A stretch of 64,000 nt of DNA from Pseudomonas sp. CAN1 (GCF_030462585.1 NZ_JASMRU010000011.1:1-64000), one strand, 5' to 3'; shown: positions 19,521-27,065, counted from the first letter of the stretch. The notes: generated from the sequence alone by a model not told the origin. Program-made: numbers and translations.

Positions 19521-20051
19521 TCAGGCCACCGTGCATTCCAGTTGCAGCAGCAGAAGGTCGAGCAACATGCGCACCTGCTCGGCTTCGCGCACGTCCACTT
19601 CCACCACCGGGAAGGTGTGCCCGGCCCGAGCCAGGGCGGTGGCATAGTCGTCCAGTCCGGGACTGGGGTTACCAGGAAGGCGACCGATCCCGATCACGCA
19701 GGGTGCGGTGGCGATGCATTCGGCGAAGCCGTCGAGGTAGACGCGCAGGTCGCCCAGCGGGTCGGGCCGCGAGTTGTCGATCAGGATCACCAGGCCCAGC
19801 GCACCCCGGGAGAGGATTCCCCACATGAAGGCGAAGCGCGCCTGGCCGGGGGTGCCGTAGAGGCGCAGGCGCTCGTCCGGGCCGAGTACCACCTCGCCGT
19901 AATCCAGGCCGACCGTGGTACGTGCCTTGTCCAGGTTCGGATCATTGTTCTGCACATCGGTGCTGACTGGCGCGATGTCGCTGATCGCCGCGATGGCGGT
20001 GGTCTTGCCCGCACCCATAGTGCCGGTGAAGAGGATCTTGTACTCCCTCAT
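19521..20051 (-). CDS. Small Ras-like GTPase (MglA/CvnD type)
   Basis: A 176-residue P-loop GTPase. Walker A is GTMGAGKTT (residues 10-18) and the G3 motif reads LYGTPGQARF, the form usual in this bacterial family. The hydrophobic stretch LGLVILIDN follows. The G4 base-recognition motif, normally N/TKxD, appears as GIGRLPGNP, so guanine specificity is not assured. Its start overlaps the stop of the preceding gene (ATGA). Operon partners are two roadblock proteins and a winged-helix-like protein, an arrangement comparable to MglAB of Myxococcus and the conservon (cvn) operons of Streptomyces. Those systems set polarity or motility; the role here is not known. Confidence 0.85.
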   Translation of the reverse strand: MREYKILFTGTMGAGKTTAIAAISDIAPVSTDVQNNDPNLDKARTTVGLDYGEVVLGPDERLRLYGTPGQARFAFMWGILSRGALGLVILIDNSRPDPLGDLRVYLDGFAECIATAPCVIGIGRLPGNPSPGLDDYATALARAGHTFPVVEVDVREAEQVRMLLDLLLLQLECTVA

Positions 20052-20647
20052 CGGCCAGCCCCCTCGCTGCCGCCCAGGCCGAAGTGGCGACGAATCCGTG
20101 CCAGCAGCCCGACCGGTGCCGCGGACTGCGGCCTGGCAGCAACGGGAGCCGACTCGCTGCGCAGCAGCAGGTCCTGCCCGGCCATCGCGCTGACGAAGGC
20201 TTCGGCCACCGGCCGCGCCACGCCGGAGCGTTCGCAGAGTTCATCCAGGCTCATGGCCCGGGCACAGAGCAGCGTGGCCAGGCGAACGTAGCGGGCGTCA
20301 CCCTGCAGCAGCGAGGCCGCCGGCCAGTGCTTCAGGCGTAACGCCTCGCCGCCGGGCTGCGCCGGTCGGTGGCTAATGGCGCGAGCTGCACGCTCCAGGC
20401 AATCGAAGACTTCGCTGGCACGCAGCGGCCAATGTACCCAGAGCGGCTCGCCTTCGGCGGTGCGCAGCTGCACGCGCGGCTCGCCCTCCTCGCCCTCCAC
20501 CAGCAGGTCGGCCGGGCCTTCGACATAGGCCCAGTTCGCCAGGGTGCGGCCGCTGAGCAGGCCGACGATGGATTTGAAGACCACTTGATCCCGCAGTGCC
20601 ATCCGGGCGAACCCGTAGGTGCACTTGACCTGATACGGCTGATTCAT
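20048..20647 (-). CDS. First gene of roadblock/GTPase operon, winged-helix-like C-terminus
   Basis: A 199-residue protein of a family I do not recognise. The N-terminal ~75 residues (QVVFKSIVGLLSGRTLANWA and following beta strands) may be a small ligand- or protein-binding domain. The middle-to-C-terminal part (YVRLATLLCARAMSLDELCE, then ARPVAEAFVSAMAGQDLLL) looks like a winged helix. A flexible tail ends in GLLARIRRHFGLGG. The start at 20647 (MNQPYQVKC) was chosen over one seven codons upstream because AGGGAG lies upstream of it. It is the first gene after the c-di-GMP riboswitch and overlaps the GTPase start by four bases. Confidence 0.75.
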   Translation of the reverse strand: MNQPYQVKCTYGFARMALRDQVVFKSIVGLLSGRTLANWAYVEGPADLLVEGEEGEPRVQLRTAEGEPLWVHWPLRASEVFDCLERAARAISHRPAQPGGEALRLKHWPAASLLQGDARYVRLATLLCARAMSLDELCERSGVARPVAEAFVSAMAGQDLLLRSESAPVAARPQSAAPVGLLARIRRHFGLGGSEGAGR

Positions 20648-20676
20648 CGGCGCGCTCCCTTTGGCCAATAAACACC

Positions 20677-20696
20677 ATCAACCTGCACGGGTTGAT
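20677..20696 (-). promoter_or_regulatory. Hairpin between riboswitch and first operon gene
   Basis: ATCAACC and GGTTGAT form a perfect 7-bp stem with a 6-base loop, ending 30 bp before the start codon at 20647. No long T-run follows (GGTGTTTATT), so it is a candidate part of the expression platform rather than a proven terminator. Confidence 0.5.
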
Positions 20697-20764
20697 CAGG
20701 AGGCTCACCGGGACCTGGAAGTTGCCGAGCGCGAGGCTCGCTGAAGGCGCGGACGAACGTCCGG

Positions 20765-20852
20765 CCGGCTTGGCAACCCCGCGGTCATGGCCCTTCCGGA
20801 CTGTAGATCGGTGGCTTTGCGTCCCTGGCTTTCGCACAGGTTTGCCCTGGTC
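20765..20852 (-). promoter_or_regulatory. Cyclic di-GMP-I riboswitch (GEMM-I)
   Basis: Read on the minus strand, the segment has CAGGGCAAACC, a GAAAG tetraloop, GGGACGCAAAGCC with its following CACCGATCTACAG, a second arm TCCGGAAGGGCCATGACCGC, and GGGGTTGCC. These are in the order and spacing of the c-di-GMP-I aptamer; the first, third and last blocks match the Vibrio Vc2 aptamer almost exactly as I remember it. The distance to the first gene of the roadblock/GTPase operon is about 118 bases. Downstream, GGCAAC (20721-20726) can pair with GTTGCC at the 3' end of the aptamer, a possible off/on switch. Whether binding raises or lowers expression cannot be told. Confidence 0.92.
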
Positions 20853-21086
20853 AATTGCTTCTGAGCGTAGTACGTCGGTCCCAAACGCCAAGGCGAAAAA
20901 GCGTGACAGGCCTCACACAAATATCGGAAATATCCCCGGAACAACTTCGCAATATTCCTAGGCATATTCCGTTCCCAACCGGAGCGGGAAGCTGCCTCTT
21001 CGGCTAGGATTTCCCTCAGCGGCGCCACACCGGCATGGGCCCGCCGGATGTCCACAACAGGCCGGAGCTCACTGCCCAGAGACGCC

Positions 21087-22412
21087 ATGCTAGAGCGCCA
21101 GCGGTTCCAGAACATACTCAGCCTGGGCCTGCCGATCATCGGCGGGATGCTCAGCCAGAGCCTGCTCAACCTGGTGGACGCGGCCATGGTCGGCCACCTC
21201 GGGGAAAAGTCCCTGGCCGGGGTCGGCATCGGCAGCTACGCCAACTTCGTCGCCATCTCCCTGGTGATGGGCCTGGGCGCTGGCGTGCAGGCACTGGTGG
21301 CGCGCCGGCGTGGCGAAGGCCGCAGCGACGAGCTGCCCGCACCGTTGAACTGCGGACTGCTGGTAGCGCTGGGCCTGTCGCTGCCGATCACGCTGATCTG
21401 CCTGCTGTTTGCCGAACCCATCGTCCGCGCCCTGTCCAATGACCCCGAGGTGCTGGCGGTCGGTATTCCCTACTTCGAATGGCGCGCGCTGTCGGTGCTT
21501 GCCGTCGGCCTGAATTTCTCCTTCCGCGGCTACTGGAACGGCACCCGCCGCTCGGGCATGTACATGCGCACCCTGGTGGTGATGCACCTGGCCAACGCGG
21601 CGATCAGCTACAGCCTGATCCACGGTCTGTTCGGCTTGCCGCAGATGGGCGCCGTGGGCAGCGGCCTGGGCACCACGCTGGCGCTGTACCTCGGCTCGAT
21701 GATCTACGCCTGGATCACCTGGCGCGACGCCCGTACCCAGGGCTTCCACCCGCGCCTGCCGAGCGAGCGGGACATCCGTACCCTGCTGCGCCTGTCGCTG
21801 CCCAACTCGCTGCAGCAGTTCTTCTTCGCCGCCGGCATCACCCTGCTGTTCTGGATCATTGCCCAGGTCGGCACCCGCGAGTTGGCGGTGGCCCACGTGC
21901 TGATCAACCTCGCGCTGTTCCTGATCCTCCCCGGCGTCGGCCTGGGCATGGCGGCCACCACCCTGGTCAGCCAGAGCATGGGCGAGCGCGACTTCGACAG
22001 CGCGCACCGCTGGGGCTGGGATGTGGTGAAGGTAGCGGCCTGCGGCCTGGCGCTGCTGGGCGCGCCATTCTGGATATTCCCCGAAGCCATCCTGCGGCTG
22101 TTCGTCAGCGACCCTGCGCTGATCGAACTGGGCCGGGTGCCGCTGATGCTCACCGGCATGGGCATGGTGATCGACGCCACGGCGCTGGTGCTGACCCAGG
22201 CACTGCTGGGCGCAGGAGCCGTGCGTACGGTGATGGCGGTCAGCCTGGGCAACCAGTGGCTGTTCTTCCTGCCGCTGGCCTACCTGGTCGGCCCGGTGCT
22301 GGGCGGCGGGCTGCTGGCGATCTGGAGCATGCAGATACTCCAGCGTGGGCTGGCCTCGGCGATCTTCGCGGTGATGTGGCAGAAGCGCCAGTGGACGCAG
22401 ATCGAACTCTAG
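21087..22412 (+). CDS. MATE family efflux transporter
   Basis: A 441-residue membrane protein with twelve hydrophobic segments arranged as two homologous halves. The N-terminal motif GLPIIGGMLSQSLLNLVDAA with the following MVGHLG is diagnostic of MATE (NorM/DinF-like) Na+- or H+-coupled drug exporters. The ATG at 21087 was chosen because it gives the normal family N-terminus; an in-frame ATG at 21048 has no better ribosome-binding site. The gene diverges from the riboswitch-controlled operon; the 440 bp between the start codons contain the riboswitch and presumably both promoters. The DUF2970 gene follows after 45 bp. Confidence 0.92.
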   Translation: MLERQRFQNILSLGLPIIGGMLSQSLLNLVDAAMVGHLGEKSLAGVGIGSYANFVAISLVMGLGAGVQALVARRRGEGRSDELPAPLNCGLLVALGLSLPITLICLLFAEPIVRALSNDPEVLAVGIPYFEWRALSVLAVGLNFSFRGYWNGTRRSGMYMRTLVVMHLANAAISYSLIHGLFGLPQMGAVGSGLGTTLALYLGSMIYAWITWRDARTQGFHPRLPSERDIRTLLRLSLPNSLQQFFFAAGITLLFWIIAQVGTRELAVAHVLINLALFLILPGVGLGMAATTLVSQSMGERDFDSAHRWGWDVVKVAACGLALLGAPFWIFPEAILRLFVSDPALIELGRVPLMLTGMGMVIDATALVLTQALLGAGAVRTVMAVSLGNQWLFFLPLAYLVGPVLGGGLLAIWSMQILQRGLASAIFAVMWQKRQWTQIEL

Positions 22413-22457
22413 CGCTCGCGCCCTGAGGAGCTAGGCTTGCAGGCAAAAGGAGGACGA

Positions 22458-22676
22458 ATGATGGACGAGCAACAGAACAAGCCGCCGACCTTCTGGCAGA
22501 TGCTGCACAGCGTGCTGGCCGCGGCCTTCGGCGTGCAGAGCGGGCGCAACCGCGCGCGCGACTTCACCCATGGCAAGCCCAGTCATTTCATCGCCATGGG
22601 CATTCTCTTCACGCTGGTCTTCGTGCTGCTGCTCTACGGGCTGGTGCAGTTGGTGCTGCATTTTGCCGGACTGTAG
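22458..22676 (+). CDS. DUF2970 small membrane protein
   Basis: A 72-residue protein starting MMDEQQNKPPTFWQMLHSVL with a strong AAAGGAGG ribosome-binding site. A soluble N-terminus with FGVQSGRNRARDF is followed by one C-terminal transmembrane helix (FIAMGILFTLVFVLLLYGLV). The layout fits the DUF2970 family of single-span inner-membrane proteins, whose function is unknown. The 45-bp gap from the MATE gene suggests co-transcription. A long hairpin terminator lies 21 bp downstream. Confidence 0.85.
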   Translation: MMDEQQNKPPTFWQMLHSVLAAAFGVQSGRNRARDFTHGKPSHFIAMGILFTLVFVLLLYGLVQLVLHFAGL

Positions 22677-22697
22677 ATAAGGCTGACTGAGGGATAA

Positions 22698-22734
22698 GGT
22701 ACCGGGCGGGCCGCAGGACGGCCCGCCCGGTACC
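22698..22734. terminator. Bidirectional 16-bp perfect stem between convergent small genes
   Basis: GGTACCGGGCGGGCCG (22698-22713) and CGGCCCGCCCGGTACC (22719-22734) form a perfect 16-bp stem with a 5-base loop. It lies exactly between the stop of the DUF2970 gene (+) and the stop of a 37-codon gene (-). No T-run flanks it, but position and strength argue for a shared terminator or RNA 3'-end protector. Confidence 0.8.
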
Positions 22735-22738
22735 GCTG

Positions 22739-22852
22739 TCACTGATGGCTGACCCAGAACACGGCGGTCGCAACCACCAGCAGGATCAGGATGAATGCGG
22801 CGCGGGCATCGACGACACTGTCGCTGGTCTTGCTGGACGATTCTTCGCTCAT
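22739..22852 (-). CDS. 37-residue single-span membrane protein
   Basis: A short ORF read on the minus strand. It starts MSEESSSKTSDSVVDAR, continues with one hydrophobic helix (AAFILILLVVATAVFWV) and ends SHQ. The ATG has a GGGGG about five bases upstream. The acidic/serine-rich head, the single helix of membrane-spanning length and the shared hairpin terminator all support a real small protein, probably in the inner membrane. No function is known to me. It is convergent with the DUF2970 gene and divergent from the thioesterase gene at 23021. Confidence 0.7.
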   Translation of the reverse strand: MSEESSSKTSDSVVDARAAFILILLVVATAVFWVSHQ

Positions 22853-23020
22853 GTTTCCCCCATCTTCTCGTTATTGGCTGAAGGACCACAGGAAGCAGTT
22901 AAGACCAGCCCCGCCCTCCCCTCAAGCCGCTGTTCAAGCGAGCCTGGCCTTTTCCCGCGCTGGCGAATGCCGTTAGGCTGCGGCTTCGACACGAACAGAC
23001 GACAAGAACAAGGAAGGGCC

Positions 23021-23533
23021 ATGCAAGTCGATTCACTGCAATCTCTCGATTCGCTGCAAGACCGGGTCGCGCCGGAAGGCGTCTGCTACGGCTGTGGCGG
23101 CAGCAACCCGCACGGGCTGCACATCAAGAGCCGCTGGCACGAGGACGGTGTCCACGTCATCGCCGAGCACCTGCCCGAAGCCAAGTACTGCGGCTGGCCG
23201 GAGCTGGTCTATGGCGGCCTGATCGCCATGCTGGTGGACTGCCACTCGAACTGGACCGCCATGGCCTACCACTACCGCGCCGAAGGCCGCGAGCCGGGCA
23301 GCCTGCCGCGCATCGACTGCGTCACCGGCAACCTGGGCATCAAGTACATCAAGCCGACGCCCATGGGTGTGCCGCTGACCCTCAAGGCGTATGTAGAAGG
23401 CGAAGTCGGCCGTAAGAGCCGGATCATCTGCGAGGTCTATGCCGGCGACGTGCTGACCTGCGTTGGCGACTCGATCTTCGTCCGTGTCGACACCTCGCAA
23501 CTGCGCGACGCCGCCCACGGCCGCGAGGCCTGA
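23021..23533 (+). CDS. PaaI/hotdog-fold thioesterase
   Basis: A 170-residue cytoplasmic protein. The core GGSNPHGLHIKSRWHEDGVH, a central helix beginning ELVYGGLIAMLVDCHSNWTA, and strands ending RIICEVYAGDVLTCVG define the single-hotdog acyl-CoA thioesterase fold (PaaI family). Hydrolysis of an acyl- or aryl-CoA thioester is the expected activity; the substrate is unknown. The start at 23021 follows AAGGAAGG by a few bases. An unusual N-terminal CYGCGGSN could bind metal but is also seen in relatives. It stands alone, 260 bp upstream of cysI. Confidence 0.85.
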   Translation: MQVDSLQSLDSLQDRVAPEGVCYGCGGSNPHGLHIKSRWHEDGVHVIAEHLPEAKYCGWPELVYGGLIAMLVDCHSNWTAMAYHYRAEGREPGSLPRIDCVTGNLGIKYIKPTPMGVPLTLKAYVEGEVGRKSRIICEVYAGDVLTCVGDSIFVRVDTSQLRDAAHGREA

Positions 23534-23793
23534 TCGAATCCGGTTACGCCTGGGACAATAGCCAGGCGAAACGGCGCAATGGAAGAACGAACGTCCCGCT
23601 TCAAGTCCCCGTCTCGCCTGAGCTTCAGGCCTGGCGGGGCTTAGATCCGAAAGTTCTCGCCATATACTCAAACATCACTTTTGCGCATATTCCCGAACTG
23701 GTATCGTGCGCCCCACTCCGCGTGGAGCGCGTTGCCGTGCGCGCTGGGATACGCAGTAAGCCTGAGCGCCATAGCCTGACAGCAGGAAGATTC

Positions 23794-25452
23794 ATGTACG
23801 TATATGACGAATACGATCAGAGGATCGTAGAAGATCGCGTCAAGCAGTTCCGCGATCAGACCCACCGTTACCTGGCGGGTGAACTGACCGGCGAGGAATT
23901 CCGCCCGCTGCGTCTGCAGAATGGCCTGTACATCCAGCGCTACGCGCCCATGCTGCGAGTGGCTGTGCCTTACGGCCTGCTGTCTTCCCGGCAGGTGCGC
24001 AAGCTGGCGCAGATCGCCCGCGACTACGACAAGGGCTACGCGCACATCAGCACCCGCCAGAACGTCCAGTACAACTGGCCGGAACTGGAAGACGTGCCGG
24101 AAATCCTCGCCGAGCTGGCCACCGTGCAGATGCACGCGATCCAGACCAGCGGCAACTGCATCCGCAACACCACCACCGACCAGTTCGCCGGCGTTGCCCG
24201 CGACGAACTCGTGGACCCGCGCCCCTGGTGCGAGATCATCCGCCAGTGGTCGACCTTCCACCCCGAATTCGCCCACCTGCCGCGCAAGTTCAAGATCGCC
24301 GTCAACGGCGCCGTGAGCGACCGTGCGGCCATCGAGGTGCACGACATCGGCCTGGAAGCGGTGAAGAACGAAGCCGGCGAACTGGGCTTCCGCGTCTCCG
24401 TCGGCGGCGGCCTGGGCCGTACCCCGATCGTTGGCAGCTTCATCAATGAATTCCTGCCCTGGCAGCACCTGCTGTCCTACCTGGACGCCATCCTGCGCGT
24501 GTACAACCGCTATGGCCGTCGGGACAACAAGTACAAGGCGCGCATCAAGATCCTGGTCAAGGCGCTGACTCCGGAAGTCTTCGCCCAGAAGGTCGACGCC
24601 GAATGGGCGAACCTGAAGGACGGCCCGAGCACCCTGACCGACGCCGAGCTGCAGCGCGTGGCCGCCCACTTCGTCGACCCGGCCTACCAGGCCCTGGAAG
24701 ACCAGGACGCCGCCCTCGCCCAGCTGGACGCCGAGAACCCCGGCTTCGCCCGCTGGCGCACCCGCAACACCTTCGCCCACAAGAAGCCCGGCTACGTCGC
24801 CGTGACCCTGTCGCTCAAGCCCACCGGCGTGGCGCCTGGCGATATCACCGACAAGCAGCTGGACGTGGTCGCCGACCTCGCCGACCGCTACAGCTTCGGC
24901 GAAGTGCGCAACAGCCATAACCAGAACATCATCCTCGCCGACGTCGAGCAGGCGCAGCTGTTCACCCTCTGGGGCGAACTGCGCGAGAACGGTTTCGCGA
25001 CCCCGAACGTGGGCCTGCTGACCGACCTGATCTGCTGCCCGGGCGGTGACTTCTGCTCCCTGGCCAACGCCAAGTCGCTGCCGGTGGCCGAAGCCATCCA
25101 GCGCCGCTTCGACGATCTGGACTACCTGTTCGACATCGGCGACCTCGACCTGAACATCTCCGGCTGCATGAACGCCTGCGGCCACCACCACGTGGGCCAC
25201 ATCGGCATCCTCGGCGTGGACAAGAAGGGCGAGGAGTTCTACCAGGTCTCCCTCGGCGGCAGTGCCAGCCGTGAGGCGAGCCTCGCGCAGATCCTCGGCC
25301 CGTCGTTCGCCCAGGAGCAGATGGCCGACGTGATCGAGAAGATCATCAAGGTCTACGTGGAACAGCGCACCGAAGAGGAACGTTTCCTCGATACCTACCG
25401 TCGCATCGGCATCGACCTCTTCAAGGAGCGCGTATATGCAGCGAATCATTAA
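23794..25452 (+). CDS. cysI: Sulfite reductase, hemoprotein beta subunit
   Basis: A 552-residue assimilatory sulfite (nitrite/sulfite-type) reductase that reduces sulfite to sulfide for cysteine synthesis, using siroheme and a [4Fe-4S] cluster. Two ferredoxin-like and two siroheme-binding halves are present. The cluster cysteines are visible as CCPGGDFC and NISGCMNACGHH. The start MYVYDEYDQRI follows AGGAAG and gives the P. aeruginosa length. A possible -10 (TATACT, 23663-23668) lies 125 bp upstream. The DUF934 gene overlaps its 3' end by 17 bp, a conserved pairing. Without a flavoprotein cysJ next door, electrons probably come from ferredoxin. Confidence 0.97.
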   Translation: MYVYDEYDQRIVEDRVKQFRDQTHRYLAGELTGEEFRPLRLQNGLYIQRYAPMLRVAVPYGLLSSRQVRKLAQIARDYDKGYAHISTRQNVQYNWPELEDVPEILAELATVQMHAIQTSGNCIRNTTTDQFAGVARDELVDPRPWCEIIRQWSTFHPEFAHLPRKFKIAVNGAVSDRAAIEVHDIGLEAVKNEAGELGFRVSVGGGLGRTPIVGSFINEFLPWQHLLSYLDAILRVYNRYGRRDNKYKARIKILVKALTPEVFAQKVDAEWANLKDGPSTLTDAELQRVAAHFVDPAYQALEDQDAALAQLDAENPGFARWRTRNTFAHKKPGYVAVTLSLKPTGVAPGDITDKQLDVVADLADRYSFGEVRNSHNQNIILADVEQAQLFTLWGELRENGFATPNVGLLTDLICCPGGDFCSLANAKSLPVAEAIQRRFDDLDYLFDIGDLDLNISGCMNACGHHHVGHIGILGVDKKGEEFYQVSLGGSASREASLAQILGPSFAQEQMADVIEKIIKVYVEQRTEEERFLDTYRRIGIDLFKERVYAANH

Positions 25453-25939
25453 GAACCGCGAGGTCGTCGACGATCGCTGGCACCTGCTGCCCAAGGACGC
25501 GACCCTCGAGACAGTGCCCAACTGCGACGACGTGATCATCCCGCTGAACCTGTGGCTGGAACACGGCCCTGCCCTGCGCGGCCGTGACGGCGGCCTGGGC
25601 GTGTGGCTGGACGCGGATGAAGAGCCGGAAGCCATCGCGGGCGACCTGGACAAGTTCAAGGTCATCGCCGTGAACTTCCCCGCCTTCACCGACGGCCGCG
25701 GCTTCAGCACCGCGCGCCTGCTGCGCGAGCGCTTCGGCTACCAGGGAGAAGTGCGCGCCATCGGCGACGTGCTGCGTGACCAGTTGTTCTTCATGCAGAG
25801 CTGCGGTTTCGACGCCTACGCCATCCGCGCCGACCGCGACCCGCAAGCGGCGCTGGCCGGCCTGGACGACTTCTCCGAGGTCTACCAGACCTCGGTGACC
25901 CAGCCGCAACCGCTGTTCCGTCGCCGTCAGCTGGCCTGA
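25436..25939 (+). CDS. DUF934 protein, cysI partner
   Basis: A 167-residue protein whose start overlaps cysI by 17 bp. Motifs VPNCDDVIIPLNLWLEH, GVWLDADEEPEAI and FPAFTDGRGFSTARLLRERF are typical of DUF934, almost always encoded directly after cysI in proteobacteria. It has been proposed to help electron delivery to, or assembly of, sulfite reductase. The exact role is not established. Cytoplasmic, no cysteine cluster. A strong terminator follows 14 bp later, so cysI and this gene form a two-gene operon. Confidence 0.9.
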   Translation: MQRIIKNREVVDDRWHLLPKDATLETVPNCDDVIIPLNLWLEHGPALRGRDGGLGVWLDADEEPEAIAGDLDKFKVIAVNFPAFTDGRGFSTARLLRERFGYQGEVRAIGDVLRDQLFFMQSCGFDAYAIRADRDPQAALAGLDDFSEVYQTSVTQPQPLFRRRQLA

Positions 25940-25952
25940 TCCGGTCGACAAG

Positions 25953-25979
25953 AAAAAGCCCCGCAGTGCGGGGCTTTTT
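25953..25979 (+). terminator. Terminator of the cysI operon
   Basis: AAAAAGCCCCGC (25953-25964) and GCGGGGCTTTTT (25968-25979) form a 12-bp stem with a 3-base loop and a T-run, a textbook intrinsic terminator. Confidence 0.95.
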
Positions 25980-26002
25980 CGTTTCTGCCCTGCGAGCTTT
26001 TC

Positions 26003-26103
26003 GTAGGAGCGGAGCTTCTCCGCGATTCGGCCGACAGGCCGGGCTCACACCTCAGCCTCTGTCCCGGTTACGCCGGGATTTCGCGGAGAAGCTCCGCTCC
26101 TAC
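26003..26103. repeat. Inverted REP pair, GGAGCTTCTCC type
   Basis: GTAGGAGCGGAGCTTCTCCG and on (26003-26025) is repeated in inverted form at 26081-26103 (TCGCGGAGAAGCTCCGCTCC). A single inverted-type unit recurs at 46534-46556. This is the start of a ~400-bp gene-free stretch (25940-26336) filled with three repeat types. Confidence 0.8.
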
Positions 26104-26126
26104 AAGAGCCATCAGGCGCTCCCGCA

Positions 26127-26200
26127 GGGCGCATAACGCGCCAGCGTTATCCGCCGCCGGGACAACGGCGGATAACCTGTTCCAGGTTATTCGCCCTACG
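26127..26200. repeat. Intergenic ATAAC-type palindromic repeat, copy 2
   Basis: GGGCGCATAACGCGCCAGCG at the left, GGCGGATAACCTGTTCCAGG and TTATTCGCCCTACG at the right. Same architecture as 6276-6342. Confidence 0.7.
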
Positions 26201-26225
26201 CCGATGTGAAGCTTCGGGGCCCTTC

Positions 26226-26303
26226 GTAGGAGCGAGCTTGCTCGCGAACCCGCCCAGCTTCGGCGCTGCCGGTAAATGCGTTCGCGAGCGAGCTCGCTCC
26301 TAC
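26226..26303. repeat. Inverted REP pair, GAGCTTGCTCGC type
   Basis: GTAGGAGCGAGCTTGCTCGC and on (26226-26248) pairs with TTCGCGAGCGAGCTCGCTCC (from 26281, ending 26303). It lies just beyond the 3' end of the TetR gene. Confidence 0.8.
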
Positions 26304-26336
26304 AGGAGTATCCAGGGCGCCGCGGCAAGCAAACGC

Positions 26337-26915
26337 TCAGGCGCGGACACTGTCCCAGGCAATCTGCGCCAGCTGCTCGCGGCAGTCGATCAGGTCCACC
26401 CGCGTGCGCCCGGCCAGCCAGTTGCGCGCGTAGTCGTGGGTCGGGCCGATTACCACGGAGTTGAACAGCTCCGCCGACAGCGCCTTGAATGCACCCGCCT
26501 TACGGTGCTCGGCGAGCAGCTCGGCGATGCGCCGGCCCTGCTGGCGGTTGGCCTCGCGCAGTTCCTCGCCCACCTCCCCTGCTTCCACGCGCCCGCGGCT
26601 GTGCAGGATGAAGCGCGCCCACTGCGGATTGGCCGAAACCCAGTCGATGTAGGAGGTGACGAACAGCTTCACCACCGTCTCGGCGCTCTTCGCCGCCTCC
26701 AGCCCCGCATCGAGCAGCGCCGCATACTGGCCGATACCGGTCAGGTACAGCGCACCGATGATGCGTTCCTTGTTGCCGTAGTGGTGGTAGAGGCTGCCGA
26801 TACTGGCGCCGGAGCGATCACGGATCATCTCGATGGTGGTGGCGTCCACGCCGGATTCGCTGAAGCAGGCCAGCGCGGCCTGGAGGATGTCGTCTTTGCG
26901 GGAAGCTCGGGCCAT
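26337..26915 (-). CDS. TetR family transcriptional regulator
   Basis: A 192-residue repressor. The N-terminal helix-turn-helix (ATTIEMIRDRSGASIGSLYH, then HYGNKERI) is a clear TetR DNA-binding domain, and the remaining ~140 residues are the helical ligand-binding and dimer domain. It is divergent from a two-gene unit encoding a hotdog protein and an alpha/beta hydrolase. A set of TCTAGAATT half-sites lies in the 150-bp gap. The likely role is autoregulation and repression of that unit in response to an acyl-CoA or fatty-acid-like ligand; the ligand is inferred from the enzymes only. Confidence 0.92.
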   Translation of the reverse strand: MARASRKDDILQAALACFSESGVDATTIEMIRDRSGASIGSLYHHYGNKERIIGALYLTGIGQYAALLDAGLEAAKSAETVVKLFVTSYIDWVSANPQWARFILHSRGRVEAGEVGEELREANRQQGRRIAELLAEHRKAGAFKALSAELFNSVVIGPTHDYARNWLAGRTRVDLIDCREQLAQIAWDSVRA

Positions 26916-26925
26916 GGGGGTCCTG

Positions 26926-26973
26926 TCTAGAATTCGTTCCAGAACGTAATTCTAGAATAATCTTCTAGAATTA
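26926..26973. promoter_or_regulatory. TetR operator: inverted TCTAGAATTA sites
   Basis: TAATTCTAGA (26947-26956) and TCTAGAATTA (26964-26973) form a perfect inverted repeat with 7 bases between. A further TCTAGAATT lies at 26926-26934, and CGTTC-CA-GAACG at 26935-26946. The AT-rich block is unlike the surrounding DNA and starts 11 bp upstream of the tetR start codon, as expected of an autoregulated divergent operator. Confidence 0.8.
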
Positions 26974-27065
26974 CTTTCTAATCTTCGTATACTGCCTGGG
27001 CGCGCACTTCTCTTCAATGACAGTTCTTCAATCGCAGTTCGTCATTCCCAGCTTGCGGAGCCACC

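Noticed and set aside
20853-21000. Second (tandem) c-di-GMP aptamer upstream of the first
   Set aside because: The characteristic GGGACGCAAAGCC and GGTTGCC blocks do not occur again in this stretch.
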